Of a stretch of 64,000 bases of DNA, positions 37,258-45,975 are shown in pieces. This stretch comes from an uncultured Alphaproteobacteria bacterium. Lineage in GTDB: Bacteria; Pseudomonadota; Alphaproteobacteria; GCA-2731375. The notes under the pieces are model-generated. The model did no database searches, was not told the origin of the DNA, and saw only the letters and a list, made by a program, of their open reading frames with translations. The position numbers and the translations under genes are program-made. The stretch covers positions 1 through 64,000 of the forward strand of contig CATOSZ010000009.1 of assembly GCA_951812805.1 (NCBI GenBank), written 5' to 3'. The stretch's first letter is position 1. Each line of letters begins with the position of its first letter.

Positions 37258-37735
37258 GATTCATGTCTCGGGCTGCCGACGGGCCGATGCCGGCGTTCGT
37301 GAAGCGGAGGCCCAAATCATGGTTTTCCCCACCAAGAACAAAACAAAGATTCTTAAAAGAAAATTGTGGTTCGTTGTTGGTCATGGGAATCCTGGGGATT
37401 GTCATGTTGTCCAGAAAACCATCCCCTATCGCACCGGACCGACGAAGTATCGTCGTTTCGACGTCGCGTCCCGGGGATTGTATAGGAGGGACATGTCGAA
37501 TCAATGGATTGAGGATCTTCACTCTGGGGATAACGGTTTGCGGATCTGGAGGATGTGACAGACTATTCCCGCGATCGCCGTTGTGCGACACGGTGTTGTC
37601 CCCAGGGGGGAAGACGGTGGGGCAAATCGGCGCAAGTGGCGTAAATCCGATTGCATCGTGCGTCCGTCCGACATATCCCCAGTCGGCGCGAGAGATATCC
37701 TTCCCTCACCACAGCACGCGAGGCGGGTTTACCCG
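37258..37735. other. Possible chromosomal replication origin region (partial)
   Basis: 478 bp without a convincing gene, between the IS21 end and ppsR. It has an AT-rich patch (37335-37380), DnaA-box-like sequences TTATCCCCA (minus, 37525-37533), TTGTCCCCA (37596-37604) and ATATCCCCA (37673-37681), and GANTC sites at 37258, 37348, 37387 and 37498. In Caulobacter and Rickettsia-like genomes oriC lies next to the DUF299 gene, which starts at 37736. The hemE side expected on the left is missing, replaced by IS21. The role is inferred. Confidence 0.45.
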
Positions 37736-38548
37736 ATGGCCAAGTTTCATCTCCACCTGGTGTCCGATGCCACCGGCGAAACCCTGAGCGCCGTCGCCAA
37801 GGCGGCGCTGGTCCAGTTCGAGGGGGCGGAGCCGGTCGAACATCTTTGGACCATGATCCGCACCCGCGCACAGGTCAATCGGGTGGTGGAGGGGGTGCGG
37901 GAAAGTCCGGGCCTGGTCCTGTTCACCATGGTCGACCATCAGCTGCGCGCCATGCTGGAGGAGGAATGCCGCCAGCACCGTATCGTCTGTGTCTCCGCAT
38001 TGGATCCGGTGATGCATGCCCTGGCGAGTTACCTCGGCGCCGAGGCCGATGCCAGGCCGGGCCGCCAGCACGTGATGGATGCCGAATATTTCCACCGGAT
38101 CGATGCCATGCACTATTGCCTGGCGCATGACGACGGCCAGGGTGTCGACCATCTGCGCGAGGCCGAAGTCATCCTCGTCGGCGTCTCGCGGACCTCGAAG
38201 ACGCCGACCTGCATCTATCTGGCGAACCGGGGGATCAAGGCGGCGAACGTGCCCGTGGTCCCAGGCCTGCCGTTTCCAGACGCTTTGACCTCGCTCGAGG
38301 AAACCCTGATCGTCGGTCTGACGACCAGCGCCGATCGCCTGGTGCAGATCCGCCGTAACCGCCTGCTGACCCTCAACGAGCGCTCGGAGACGGACTATGC
38401 GGACATCGCGGCGGTGAAGGACGAATTGGTGCATGCCCGTCGGCTGTTTACCAGGCATGGCTGGCCGGTCATCGACGTCACACGCCGCTCGATCGAGGAA
38501 ACGGCGGCGGCGGTGATGAACCAGATGGCGCGCCGCCAGGCGGGCTGA
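37736..38548 (+). CDS. ppsR: PPDK/PEP-synthase regulatory protein (DUF299)
   Basis: 270-residue bifunctional ADP-dependent kinase and phosphorylase that controls pyruvate phosphate dikinase or PEP synthase by threonine phosphorylation. Family marks: HLVSDATGETL at the N-terminus, the P-loop-like GVSRTSKTPTCIYLANRG in the middle, and DVTRRSIEETAAAV at the C-terminus. Length is normal. The gene classically flanks the alphaproteobacterial chromosomal origin, which supports calling this side of the window chromosomal. Confidence 0.95.
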   Translation: MAKFHLHLVSDATGETLSAVAKAALVQFEGAEPVEHLWTMIRTRAQVNRVVEGVRESPGLVLFTMVDHQLRAMLEEECRQHRIVCVSALDPVMHALASYLGAEADARPGRQHVMDAEYFHRIDAMHYCLAHDDGQGVDHLREAEVILVGVSRTSKTPTCIYLANRGIKAANVPVVPGLPFPDALTSLEETLIVGLTTSADRLVQIRRNRLLTLNERSETDYADIAAVKDELVHARRLFTRHGWPVIDVTRRSIEETAAAVMNQMARRQAG

Positions 38549-38643
38549 AGCGCCCATGTGCGCGGCCTCGCGAATGGTTCGGGTATCATCGGCCGCGCTA
38601 TAAGGGTCCCGCCCGCCAATGGGGGAGAAGGGGAAAACGCACC

Positions 38644-39579
38644 ATGATCTTCGAGGATTTATTGGCCCCTTACGATCAGGCGACCTTCCTGGCCGAGGTT
38701 CGCGGCAAATCCTGGCTGCATGTACCGGGTGACGAGGCCAAGGGCCGGGCGGTCTTCGACTATCCGCAGATGAACGATATCCTCGACATGGATGTCTGGA
38801 ACGCGACGACGCTGACCATGATGATGGACGGGCAGCGCGTTCCGCCGCCGGCCTATTGCGAGCGTGCGGTCAACCGCAACAAGCTGACCGTCATGCGACC
38901 CGATCCCGCCAAGGTACGGGAGATCCTGCGTCATGGTGCGTCCCTGGTCCTCGATGACGTGGCGAGCCTGGTGCCATCGGTCCAAGGTGTCGTCGAAACG
39001 CTGGAGCGGACGTTCAACGCCAGGATCGGTACCAACATCTATTTTTCACAGCAACGCCATCGCGCCTTTCATTCCCATTACGACCGGCACGATGTTTTCG
39101 CCTTGCAGATCCATGGCGAGAAACTTTGGCGGATCTACAAGGGCCGGGAAGACAATCCGATCGAGCACGAACGGTTTCTCAATCTGCCGCAAGCGGATTA
39201 CGACCGGATCAAGGGTGCGGTCGACGCCGAAGTCCGCATGACACCAGGCGATCTGCTCTACCTGCCGCGGGGACAATGCCACGATGCGTTGGCCAGCAGC
39301 GAGCGGTCGCTGCACATCACCTTCGGCTGCGTTCTGCCGATGGGGCTGCATCTGGTGGAAGACATGGTCACCCGTCTCATCGACGAATCGTTGTTTCGGG
39401 CCGATCTGCCGCGCCCCGATACGGCGGAAGGCGAAGCGGAACTGGCGGATCGTTTGCAGGCTATGATGTTGCGACTGAGCGAAATCTATGGCGGCGACAA
39501 TGGCTTGAAGCTGGCCAAACAGATGATCGAAAACTTCAATGACGATCCGGTAACACGGTTCACACTTCCCGAATCCTGA
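38644..39579 (+). CDS. JmjC/cupin-type 2-oxoglutarate oxygenase (ROXA-like)
   Basis: 311-residue cupin-superfamily protein resembling bacterial JmjC ribosomal-oxygenase-type enzymes. The iron site is FHSHYDRHDVFALQ (H145-x-D147), followed by GEKLWRIY and a distal histidine in DLLYLPRGQCHDAL. Such enzymes hydroxylate protein or peptide side chains using Fe(II) and 2-oxoglutarate; the substrate is unknown here. A strong GGGGGAGAAGGGG precedes the ATG. It is convergent with the sulfotransferase pair that follows (20-bp gap). Confidence 0.8.
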   Translation: MIFEDLLAPYDQATFLAEVRGKSWLHVPGDEAKGRAVFDYPQMNDILDMDVWNATTLTMMMDGQRVPPPAYCERAVNRNKLTVMRPDPAKVREILRHGASLVLDDVASLVPSVQGVVETLERTFNARIGTNIYFSQQRHRAFHSHYDRHDVFALQIHGEKLWRIYKGREDNPIEHERFLNLPQADYDRIKGAVDAEVRMTPGDLLYLPRGQCHDALASSERSLHITFGCVLPMGLHLVEDMVTRLIDESLFRADLPRPDTAEGEAELADRLQAMMLRLSEIYGGDNGLKLAKQMIENFNDDPVTRFTLPES

Positions 39580-39599
39580 AAAATTGAATTCTGCGGACC

Positions 39600-40436
39600 C
39601 TACATACCATCGGGTAGATAACCAAACCGTTCCATCGCCAAATGATTGACCTCGACGATTCGTTTTACCTGGTCGTCGGACAGAACTTCACGCCAGCCAT
39701 CGTGTTTTCCCTCGCGGAAAAAGGAGGGGTTGACCTCGCTGCGTTCTCGGAATCCGCCGCTCTTTTCCTGGCCTTTCAACTCTCCGAAAGAGGCGAATTT
39801 GATGGCGCGCGCCAACTCCGGGCGACTGGGATTGAGGCCGAGAAACGAGGTGACGGCACGGAAATGCGTCGCCGGGTCGTCCAACAGATCCTCATAGCGC
39901 ACCACCTGGATCGTGAGGCCGGGCGCGCGTACCCAGCTGAAGACATGATCCTGCCAGGTACCGAGAATTTGAAATACCGAGCGATTGGCCGTGACGGTGT
40001 AGTTTTCCGGATTGCAGAGGGCATCAACGGCATCGTCGAGGGACACCGCCATATGATGAGAGTAGGAAATCGCCACGTCGAGCGGATTGCGCAGGATATA
40101 GATCGCGCCCGCGGTGACCTCCGGCGTGATGGTGGAGACGTCGTCATAAGCGATGAGGGCATTGTGGGTCTTGACCAAGGTCGTATCCGGGCGAAGATTG
40201 GCCAGGTAACGATGGACGCGCGGGCGAAGCTGGTGCAGCGCCGCATCGTCGAGTTCGTTCAGCGGCCGTCGGGCGACTTCCTCGAAATACCCGGCGCGAA
40301 TGTCGCTGGCCGTGAAGTCCGAAAGCTGGTTGATCGGAAACGGCGTCTTGGCACCGGAGAGGAAGTTGGCCAGGAACGCCCGCAGCCAGGTGTTGCCCGA
40401 CTTGGGGTAGGACGCCAGCCAAAGTATCGAGCCCAT
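39600..40436 (-). CDS. Sulfotransferase-domain protein (second of pair)
   Basis: 278 residues with the PAPS 5'-phosphosulfate loop YPKSGNTWLRAF at the N-terminus and the 3'-phosphate motif RNPLDVAISYSHH, as in cytosolic sulfotransferases. It transfers sulfate from PAPS to an unknown acceptor. The ATG at 40436 is chosen over a longer open frame to 40583 because the family starts with ILWLASYPKSG. It is a close paralogue of 40453-41286, 16 bp upstream, so the two arose by tandem duplication and are probably co-transcribed. Confidence 0.9.
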   Translation of the reverse strand: MGSILWLASYPKSGNTWLRAFLANFLSGAKTPFPINQLSDFTASDIRAGYFEEVARRPLNELDDAALHQLRPRVHRYLANLRPDTTLVKTHNALIAYDDVSTITPEVTAGAIYILRNPLDVAISYSHHMAVSLDDAVDALCNPENYTVTANRSVFQILGTWQDHVFSWVRAPGLTIQVVRYEDLLDDPATHFRAVTSFLGLNPSRPELARAIKFASFGELKGQEKSGGFRERSEVNPSFFREGKHDGWREVLSDDQVKRIVEVNHLAMERFGYLPDGM

Positions 40437-40452
40437 GCGCTTCGATGCTCCC

Positions 40453-41286
40453 TCAATCACGGGGCAGGTAGCCGAACTCGGCCATGGTTCCGCCATGGCT
40501 GGCCACGATGCGTTCGACCTGTTCGGGGGTGAGGTTGTCGCGCCACTGATTAGCCTTACCCTGACGAAAAAAGGCTTCCGCATGGCGGCTCTTCTCGGCG
40601 AAACCGCGCTTGCGTTCCTGGCGCTTCACCTCGTTGAACGAGGCGTTGCGCACCGCGCGCCGGACCCGGCCGCGTGGCACCTTCATTCCGAGAAAGGCGG
40701 TAATCGCCGCGAAACTGTCGACCGGCTTGTTCGATAGATCCTCGTAGCGCACGACGTGGCATCGCAACCCATCGGCCTGCGACCAGCTGCGGACATGGCC
40801 GCTCCAGTCACCGAGATACTGGAAGACGGCACTCGGTGCCGTCGCCACGCGGTTCTCCGGCGACGCCATGGCGTCGATCGCGTCATCGACGCTCAAGCCG
40901 TAATGATCGGCATAGGACGATACGACGTCGAGCGGATTGCGCACGACGTAGATGGCGCCCTCGGTCGTTTCCGGCGTAATGGTGGCGATGCCGTCGCGCA
41001 TGGCGATGGCATTGTGGGTCTTGACGATTACCGTCTCCGGGCGAAGGCTGGTCAGCAGCCGGTGCACGCGGGGACGGAGTTGGTGAATCTCATAGTCCGA
41101 CATTGCGGCGACCGGCTTGCCGGCGACGTTTTCATATAGATCCGCGGACATCTCGCCGTAGAAGAAGCGGCCGAGATCGTTGATGTCGAAGGCGGACTGG
41201 CTGTCCGCGAATAGATTGGCCAGAAAAATCCTGAGCCAGGTGTTGCCCGACTTCGGATAAGAGGCAAGCCACAGAATGCCCGCCAT
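40453..41286 (-). CDS. Sulfotransferase-domain protein (first of pair)
   Basis: 277 residues, beginning MAGILWLASYPKSGNTW and containing RNPLDVVSSYADH, so both PAPS-binding motifs are intact. The two paralogues share the LRPRVHR and IVKTHNA segments but differ in the likely acceptor-binding middle part, suggesting different acceptors. The gene begins 32 bp downstream of the 3' end of intron D. Before intron insertion the porin gene stood directly upstream in the same direction. Confidence 0.9.
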   Translation of the reverse strand: MAGILWLASYPKSGNTWLRIFLANLFADSQSAFDINDLGRFFYGEMSADLYENVAGKPVAAMSDYEIHQLRPRVHRLLTSLRPETVIVKTHNAIAMRDGIATITPETTEGAIYVVRNPLDVVSSYADHYGLSVDDAIDAMASPENRVATAPSAVFQYLGDWSGHVRSWSQADGLRCHVVRYEDLSNKPVDSFAAITAFLGMKVPRGRVRRAVRNASFNEVKRQERKRGFAEKSRHAEAFFRQGKANQWRDNLTPEQVERIVASHGGTMAEFGYLPRD

Positions 41287-41318
41287 ATCCCTCGATCCCG
41301 TATCGTCTTATCGCACAA

Positions 41319-43225
41319 ATCGGGTAGGAGGGGTCCTCTCGGCGCCCCTCCTCCCACACCACCGGGCATACGTTCTACGTACCACGGCGGTTTCCGGTCA
41401 GTTGTAACGCGAGATACCTATCGGTCATAGGGACAAGCCCCTGGCCTTCGAACCAAGCCAGGGTCATGGCTTCGGTGGCTTGATAGCTGAGGGACTTGCG
41501 CCACCAGCCCTTGCCGGAGAGAGCCAAGATCCAGGCCCGCCGCTCGGGCACCCCGAGGCTTCGCAGGAAGTCCGCTTGCGCCTTGGTGCGCTTGCATTGC
41601 TTGAGCCGGACACAGCGCAGTTTTCGACGGATCCAGCCGTCGAGACGCCGAAGCTGGCTCGCGCAACGGGCATGGCGGAAGTACGTCACCCAGCCGGCGA
41701 GGAAGCCGTTGAGTTCGCCGACCATGCGCGCGAGGCTGATGCCCCGGTTGCGCCGGGTGATCTCGCGAACCCGTTGCTTCGCCCGCCGCAGGCTTTGCGG
41801 CGCGATGCCGAGCGATCCATCCGACAACAGCCGGTGGCCGAGGAACTTGCGGTCCCCGGCCGGAGCGACGGCACTTTTCTCCTGGTTGACCCGCAGATGC
41901 AACCTGCCTTGGAGGAATTCGGCGACCGAGGCCATCACCCGCTCGCCCGCCGCTCGAGTGCGAACGTAGATGTTCACGTCGTCGGCATAACGGCAGAAGC
42001 TATGGCCCCGCGCCTCCAGCATCCGGTCCAGATCGTCCAGTAGAAGATTGGCCAGCAGCGGCGACAGCGGGCCGCCTTGCGGCGTGCCCTCATGGCGCCG
42101 GATGCAGACGCCGGTCTGCATCATCCCCGCTTGCAGAAAGCGACGGATGGTGCGCAGCAGGCGCTTGTCGCCAATCCGCCCAGCCAGTCGGGACATCAGA
42201 ATGTCGTGATTGACCCGGTCGAAGAACGCCTCCAGATCCAGGTCGACCACAATCCCGCGGCCTTCGGCAACGTACTTACCCGCTTGGGCCAGAGCATCGT
42301 GAGCGCTCCGGCCCGGACGGAAGCCGAAACTCGAAGCCGAGAAACCCGGATCGAGGATCGGCTGAAGGACGTGCAGGATGGCTTGCTGAACCAGACGATC
42401 CAGCACCGTCGGGATGCCCAATTGCCGCATCCCGCCTCCCGGCTTGGGGATCGAGACCCCCTTCACCGGTTGGGGCCGATAGTCGCCTCGCGACAACGCC
42501 GCCACCAGCGCGTCCTTGTGATCGACGAGCCAGAGCCGCAGGTCTTGGATGGTCATCCCATCCACGCCCGCCGACCCCTTGTTCGCCTTCACCCGCTTGT
42601 AGGCTTGGTTCAGGTTGGCGGAACTCACCACCCGTTCCATCAGGTCTTGCGTCAAGGCTCGTTGCCGGTCCAACGCCGTGCGCACTTGTGGCACCTCGCA
42701 GGCTCCAGTTCCGGTTCCGCCGTCACCAGGGGCCTCGGGGCGCAGCGCCTTCATCAGGGCCTCGTCGAAAAGGTCCAATTGATAGCCACCGCCTTGCTGC
42801 CGCTCCATGCTCATCGAGTTGGTCCAGACTGCTCCTTGCTATTCGGATTCGGCCCTTCGGCGCCTCGCGGCCCCTACTATGGCCTCGGCTGACTTCTCCA
42901 CCGCCGTCGCTCCCCGTCGCCGGGTCGCTACTCGGTTCCCCCGAGAGCGCTGGAGATCTCCCTGGGTAAAACCTTGATCTTTCCGCCGGTCGCGGCCGGA
43001 TTTACCAATGCGATGTCCGAACGACTATCGGGCATCGCCATCCATTGCTGGCTTACCCCATCGCACCGGCCTGATATCCGGTTTCTGTTCGTCCGCTCCG
43101 GATTTTGCCTCCGGCTTCCTCCCCACCCCACCTCGCGGCGACGCAGTTGCCTTCAGCTAACGGTTCCGGTCGTTACGGCCCGTAGAGAACTTCCATCTCC
43201 TAGATCAACGCCATGCCAGGCACAC
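41319..43225 (-). mobile_element. Group II intron copy D (1907 bp)
   Basis: Complete copy on the minus strand, 5' GTGTGCC at 43225 immediately after the five T residues of the porin terminator, 3' end at 41319. It shows that this intron moves outside the plasmid-like part and uses an unrelated terminator as target. Confidence 0.95.
41375..42814 (-). CDS. ltrA: Group II intron reverse transcriptase/maturase (copy D)
   Basis: Intact 479-residue RT/maturase, translation identical to copies A-C. It lies within intron D, downstream of the porin terminator, so its expression needs either a promoter in the intron or readthrough of that terminator. Confidence 0.95.
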   Translation of the reverse strand: MSMERQQGGGYQLDLFDEALMKALRPEAPGDGGTGTGACEVPQVRTALDRQRALTQDLMERVVSSANLNQAYKRVKANKGSAGVDGMTIQDLRLWLVDHKDALVAALSRGDYRPQPVKGVSIPKPGGGMRQLGIPTVLDRLVQQAILHVLQPILDPGFSASSFGFRPGRSAHDALAQAGKYVAEGRGIVVDLDLEAFFDRVNHDILMSRLAGRIGDKRLLRTIRRFLQAGMMQTGVCIRRHEGTPQGGPLSPLLANLLLDDLDRMLEARGHSFCRYADDVNIYVRTRAAGERVMASVAEFLQGRLHLRVNQEKSAVAPAGDRKFLGHRLLSDGSLGIAPQSLRRAKQRVREITRRNRGISLARMVGELNGFLAGWVTYFRHARCASQLRRLDGWIRRKLRCVRLKQCKRTKAQADFLRSLGVPERRAWILALSGKGWWRKSLSYQATEAMTLAWFEGQGLVPMTDRYLALQLTGNRRGT

Positions 43226-43256
43226 AAAAAGAAGGAGCGGCCGAAGCCGCTCCTTC
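43226..43256 (-). terminator. Porin terminator and intron D target
   Basis: Minus strand GAAGGAGCGG - CTTCGG - CCGCTCCTTC (43247-43256 with 43231-43240), then TTTTT at 43230-43226, then the intron. Perfect 10-bp stem. Confidence 0.95.
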
Positions 43257-43279
43257 CCGTCCAAGACGCGTTGTCTTGA

Positions 43280-44404
43280 TTAGAACGACACCTTGATGCC
43301 GCCGACGACGTAGAAGCCGTCCTGATTGGTGCCACCTTCGTCTTCGATGTCGGTGTAACCAATCGTGCCCTTGAGGGCAACGCCCGGGCCCAACTTGTAC
43401 TGGGCGCCAAGCTGCAGGACGTCAACCTCGTCGCGATCGTTATCAGCAGCCGAGTCCGCACGTTCGCCGTGCCGCCACATGACACTCACGCCCCAGGGAC
43501 CGGTCGCATAAGCGAGACCAGCCGCATAACCGGTGTTGTGAGTGGCATCCGAACCGCCACGCGCGATGGCGTCGAGGGTATCGGCGTAGTAACCGCCCAG
43601 CGTGAAGCCGCCGAACGAGATGTTGGTGCCGAAGCTGATCGTCGAAGGATCGCTACCGGTGTTGCCGCTCGGCTTTTCGCCGTGGCCGAAACCGCCACCG
43701 ATCTTGATGCCGATCTGGTCGAACTTGCCGATGTAGTTGGCACCGATCGAAACCACGTTGTGGACGTTACCTTCCACCGACGGGGCGTTCGAGTCCTGGT
43801 TCGTGCACTCCGGCGTGTAGGAGACACCGAACTGGAAGCCCGAGAACCGCGGGGTGAAGTAGGTCAGCCGCTTGTCGTCGTTGCAGCTGTTGTCAGCCTC
43901 GATCCAGGCCGAACCCCAAGGCGAACGGAACTGGTCGAAGTGGCTGTTGGAGCCGGCGGTGGCCGTCAGGATGCCGGCTTCGTTGGCCCACTGGCTGTTG
44001 TCGCCGGAGATGCCCGTGATACCGAAGTCCTTCGGCGCGAAGTTCATCTTGTACTGCGCCGAGTTCTCCGAACCCATCAGGAACTGGCCGAAGCTGCCGG
44101 TCAGCGTGATGTAGGATTCGTCGATCGTGTCGCCCGAGGTGTTGCCTTCGAGCTCGACGTGGTAGTGAACCTTCAAGCCGTTGTCCAAGGTGGTGCGGGC
44201 GTTGAAGTGAACTTCCGTGTCCGACTTGTGGTCGAAGTCGGTCAGCTGGGTGGCACCAGTGCCGTCGTTGTCCAGCGAACGGAAGCCGAACCACTGCTCC
44301 ATGTAACCGTTCAACGATGCCTCAAGCCCCGCGGCTGCCGCGGGACCGGACACCAGGACACCAGCGGCTACGAGCGCCGAGGTGCCGAGTAAAAGCTTTT
44401 TCAT
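43280..44404 (-). CDS. Gram-negative general porin
   Basis: 374-residue outer-membrane porin. It has a signal peptide (MKKLLLGTSALVAAGVLVSG, cleavage after PAAAA), a 16-strand-barrel pattern of alternating residues, the SFGQFLMGSENSAQYKM region typical of alphaproteobacterial and betaproteobacterial porins, and a C-terminal Phe (GGIKVSF) recognised by the BAM complex. A GAAAGAGGGGAAA ribosome-binding site precedes the ATG. Codon choice is strongly biased, as for a highly expressed gene. It ends in the terminator used by intron D. Confidence 0.93.
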   Translation of the reverse strand: MKKLLLGTSALVAAGVLVSGPAAAAGLEASLNGYMEQWFGFRSLDNDGTGATQLTDFDHKSDTEVHFNARTTLDNGLKVHYHVELEGNTSGDTIDESYITLTGSFGQFLMGSENSAQYKMNFAPKDFGITGISGDNSQWANEAGILTATAGSNSHFDQFRSPWGSAWIEADNSCNDDKRLTYFTPRFSGFQFGVSYTPECTNQDSNAPSVEGNVHNVVSIGANYIGKFDQIGIKIGGGFGHGEKPSGNTGSDPSTISFGTNISFGGFTLGGYYADTLDAIARGGSDATHNTGYAAGLAYATGPWGVSVMWRHGERADSAADNDRDEVDVLQLGAQYKLGPGVALKGTIGYTDIEDEGGTNQDGFYVVGGIKVSF

Positions 44405-44611
44405 CCGGTTTCCCCTCTTTCAGAGTGTGTTACCCGTCCAAACATTGCTGCTAGCCTGGGCGCCACGGGGGCGTAACCGGCAAGCGCTGCTATAAAGCCG
44501 CGTCAGGGGGTTGGGGTCAAGCATGCCGTGGGGGCGAGTGTAGCGTTGATCCCGCACTGTGGCGAGGTTGTCACACAGGGGGAACCGGCCCGGTGTTCCG
44601 GGGGTTCCGAA

Positions 44612-45820
44612 CAGGGCAATCGCATTTCAGAATTTGCCGAGGAGTGACAGGAGATAGTCGTTGTTCCAAGCGGCGATTTTGAACTTGGCGCGCAGCGAGT
44701 CTTTTCGTGGATCCTTTCGCATGACATTGAGCGCCATGTGGCGCAGGACGGCGAGATTGTGCGGTCCATTGTCCTTGCGGGTTCTGTCTTGGTCTTCGTT
44801 CATTTGGACATCGAGGCACCAGTGCAGGCGGTTTTCGACCCCCCAGTGCGCCCGGGCAACGGGATTGAAGCGCTCGGCGTCGAGCGGCTGGCTGAGCAGG
44901 TAGTAGGCGGTTTCGCTCGACGTCTTCTCCGCGCACTCGCGGGTCCGGGTGACTTTGGCGACCGCCTTCAGGCCCGGCCAATGATGGCGCTCTTGCAGCC
45001 ACTCGACGTGGCTGGAGACGAGAGCGGCACGGGTCTCGATGCGGCCATGATCGCCATCGACCGTGGTGTCGGTGGTGGTCGCTTCGGCTTTCGGATCGTC
45101 GAGGAAGGTTCTCACGTCGTCATGCAGCGTGCCTTGATTGCCCTTCAACGCCAGGGCGTAGTCACCCCCCTGCTCGATAATCTGGCTGGCGATGGCGCGC
45201 TGGCAATTGAGGGCGTCCACGGTCACGATCGTCCCCTCGAGGCTCAATAGTTTCAACAGCTTCGGCACGGCGGTGATCTCGTTGGACTTGGCGTCGGTGG
45301 CGACTTGCCCCAACACCAGCCGCTGATCACAGCCCCAGGCCGAGACCATATGCAGCGCCGACGTGCCGCTCGCCTTGTCGTAGGATCGCCGCACCACCTT
45401 GCCGTCGATCGCAATGACCCCTTGGCAGGTCTCGGAAAAGCGCGCCATGAAGCGCTGGAAGCAGGCGCCGAACGCCTCCGGATCCAGCAACCGGAACACC
45501 CGGCTGAAGGTGTCGTGGCTCGGCACGCCATGTTCGAGTACGAGAAATTCCCGCAGGAACGCCTCCTTTTCACGCGCGAAGATCGCCATGTCGACCGCCG
45601 TCTGACCGCCCGAGAGGACCGTGCACAGGGCGATCGTCAAGATCTCCAGCAGATCGTGACGCCCGGCATTGCCAGTCCGCGGATCCTCGAGACCCTCAAA
45701 GCACTCCAGAAAGCCTTCCATCGCAACCTCCACCCGTGAAAAGACCGGGTAGAATCGATTCGCGCCAATACCTCAAGATCAAACACGCACGTCAAGGCAA
45801 TTCCAAATGCGATTCCCCTG
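44612..45820 (-). mobile_element. ISAs1-family element (1209 bp)
   Basis: Complete element with inverted ends CAGGGCAATCGCATTTC and CAGGGGAATCGCATTTG, and an exact 10-bp target duplication GGGTTCCGAA (44602-44611 and 45821-45830). It lies between the porin and the DUF3576 gene. Its right end is also found as a remnant at 27847-27902. The stretch 44405-44601 beside it is the porin upstream region; I see no clear promoter there. Confidence 0.95.
44627..45721 (-). CDS. ISAs1-family transposase
   Basis: 364-residue transposase of the ISAs1/H-repeat group. It has LEDPRTGNAGRHDLLEIL at the N-terminus, the DDE core with VIAIDGKVVRRSYD (first Asp), TIVTVDALNCQRAIA (second Asp) and the late HWGVENRLHWCLDVQMNEDQ (Glu and Asp), and a LAVLRHMALNVMRKD C-terminus. 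The ATG at 45721 is preferred because GGAGG lies 6 bp upstream; a GTG 12 bp earlier is in frame. Confidence 0.95.
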   Translation of the reverse strand: MEGFLECFEGLEDPRTGNAGRHDLLEILTIALCTVLSGGQTAVDMAIFAREKEAFLREFLVLEHGVPSHDTFSRVFRLLDPEAFGACFQRFMARFSETCQGVIAIDGKVVRRSYDKASGTSALHMVSAWGCDQRLVLGQVATDAKSNEITAVPKLLKLLSLEGTIVTVDALNCQRAIASQIIEQGGDYALALKGNQGTLHDDVRTFLDDPKAEATTTDTTVDGDHGRIETRAALVSSHVEWLQERHHWPGLKAVAKVTRTRECAEKTSSETAYYLLSQPLDAERFNPVARAHWGVENRLHWCLDVQMNEDQDRTRKDNGPHNLAVLRHMALNVMRKDPRKDSLRAKFKIAAWNNDYLLSLLGKF

Positions 45821-45975
45821 GGGTTCCGAAGCAAGACCCTTGCGATGCGGCGCAGGGGTTGTTATGCCTTTTGTTCGTGTCCTGTTCGATGCGCGCGTGC
45901 GGCGGTTTGTCGAGCGAGAGGGCGGTCGGGCGACGTCCAGACTTGGGGCGACTCCGAGGATAGGGACCAAACGCC

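Noticed and set aside
37319..37558. 79-codon plus-strand ORF in the origin-like region
   Set aside because: No homology-like pattern or ribosome-binding site; the composition is explained by the AT-rich noncoding DNA.
44405..44601. A sigma70 promoter for the porin (TTGACC and TATAGC on the minus strand)
   Set aside because: Spacing of about 20 bp is too long to call with confidence.
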